Assembly: GCA_029777215.1 (NCBI GenBank)
Contig: JAKOSQ010000301.1
Span: 1-6,327, forward strand
Direction of reading: 5' to 3'
DNA: 6,327 nucleotides
Origin: Bacillota bacterium
GTDB lineage: Bacteria; Bacillota; Clostridia; Oscillospirales; Oscillospiraceae
A program made the position numbers and the translations under genes. Below, in pieces: positions 6,049 through 6,327 of this stretch; position 1 is the stretch's first letter; each line of letters starts with the position of its first letter. Below the pieces are notes generated by a model. That model was not told the origin of the DNA. It worked only from the letters and a program-made list of their open reading frames with translations, and ran no database searches.

Positions 6049-6327
6049 ATGGAAGAAAAAGACGCGGTCCGCATCAGGCCAGCAGCGCCGGCGGACGCCG
6101 GGGCCCTGCTCGCGATCTACGCGCCCTATGTGAACGAAACGGCGATCACCTTTGAATACGAGGTGCCGGGCGCGGCGGAATTTGCCGGACGCATTGAAAA
6201 CACGCTGAAAAAATATCCGTACCTCGTCGCTGAGCGAGGCGGGGAGCCGCTGGGCTATGCCTATGCCGGAGCCTTCAAGGACCGCGCGGCCTACGACTGG
6301 GCGGTGGAGACGAGCGTCTACATCCGC
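6049..6327 (+). CDS. GNAT N-acetyltransferase, phosphinothricin-acetyltransferase type (partial)
   Basis: The gene runs off the right edge after 93 codons. The start ATG at 6049 follows a GGAGAGGGAG ribosome binding site (6031-6040) by 8 nt. The seen half has the N-terminal GNAT pattern of the PAT/MnaT (YncA) subfamily: VRIRPAAPADAGALLAIYAP at residues 7-26, then NETAITFEYEVP at 29-40, YPYLVAE at 56-62, GYAYAGAFKDRAAYDWAVE at 69-87 and the strand SVYIR. These enzymes move acetyl from acetyl-CoA to the amino group of small substrates such as phosphinothricin, methionine sulfoximine or methionine sulfone. The acetyl-CoA-binding R/QxxGxG/A motif should come just after the window edge and is not seen. 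The true substrate is unknown; most chromosomal homologues are not dedicated resistance genes. It has its own promoter. Confidence 0.88.
   Translation, partial: MEEKDAVRIRPAAPADAGALLAIYAPYVNETAITFEYEVPGAAEFAGRIENTLKKYPYLVAERGGEPLGYAYAGAFKDRAAYDWAVETSVYIR

Noticed and set aside
5804..6133. Plus-strand open frames after the patatin-like gene (5804-6133 and 5901-6155)
   Set aside because: They run through the reductase remnant, the acetyltransferase promoter and its coding start out of frame; no start has a ribosome binding site. The reductase-like part is annotated as a pseudogene instead.

Overview
The window looks like a chromosomal segment of a GC-rich, Gram-positive anaerobe of the Clostridia, probably a gut Oscillospiraceae-type organism. 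The basis is strong purine-rich ribosome binding sites (GGAGG-like), sigma-A-type promoters, a lipoprotein signal peptide, and protein families and wording typical of that group. This is an inference from style, not a database match. Coding regions are strongly GC-rich, so long open frames appear antisense to every real gene; these are shadows.

Layout: (a) 1-88, minus strand: the first 29 codons of a lipoprotein gene that runs off the left edge. (b) 89-357: a divergent, AT-richer intergenic region with an extended -10 promoter for the rightward gene and an 8-bp inverted repeat (231-263) placed like an operator. (c) 358-1254, plus: a diacylglycerol/lipid kinase. (d) 1266-1310: a near-perfect 20-bp stem terminator shared by two convergent genes. 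(e) 1321-4563, minus: a 1080-residue soluble hybrid sensor histidine kinase with PAS-type sensor modules, HisKA, HATPase and two receiver domains. (f) 4564-4945: a 382-bp divergent intergenic region holding a good promoter for each flanking gene. The kinase promoter implies a leader of about 200 nt with mutually exclusive stems. (g) 4946-5788, plus: a patatin-like phospholipase starting at TTG. (h) about 5802-5940, plus: a remnant of an aldo/keto reductase gene, the only clearly broken gene. (i) 6049 to the right edge, plus: the first 93 codons of a GNAT acetyltransferase of the phosphinothricin-acetyltransferase type, with its own promoter.

The genes do not form one operon: each intact gene has its own promoter and orientations alternate. 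Two genes act on lipids (DAG kinase and patatin-like hydrolase) and flank an orphan signalling kinase, but no direct functional link is visible. I see no mobile element, CRISPR array, rRNA or tRNA, and no convincing undescribed multi-gene system. The items most worth a second look are the structured kinase leader, the operator-like repeat before the lipid kinase, and the aldo/keto reductase fossil.
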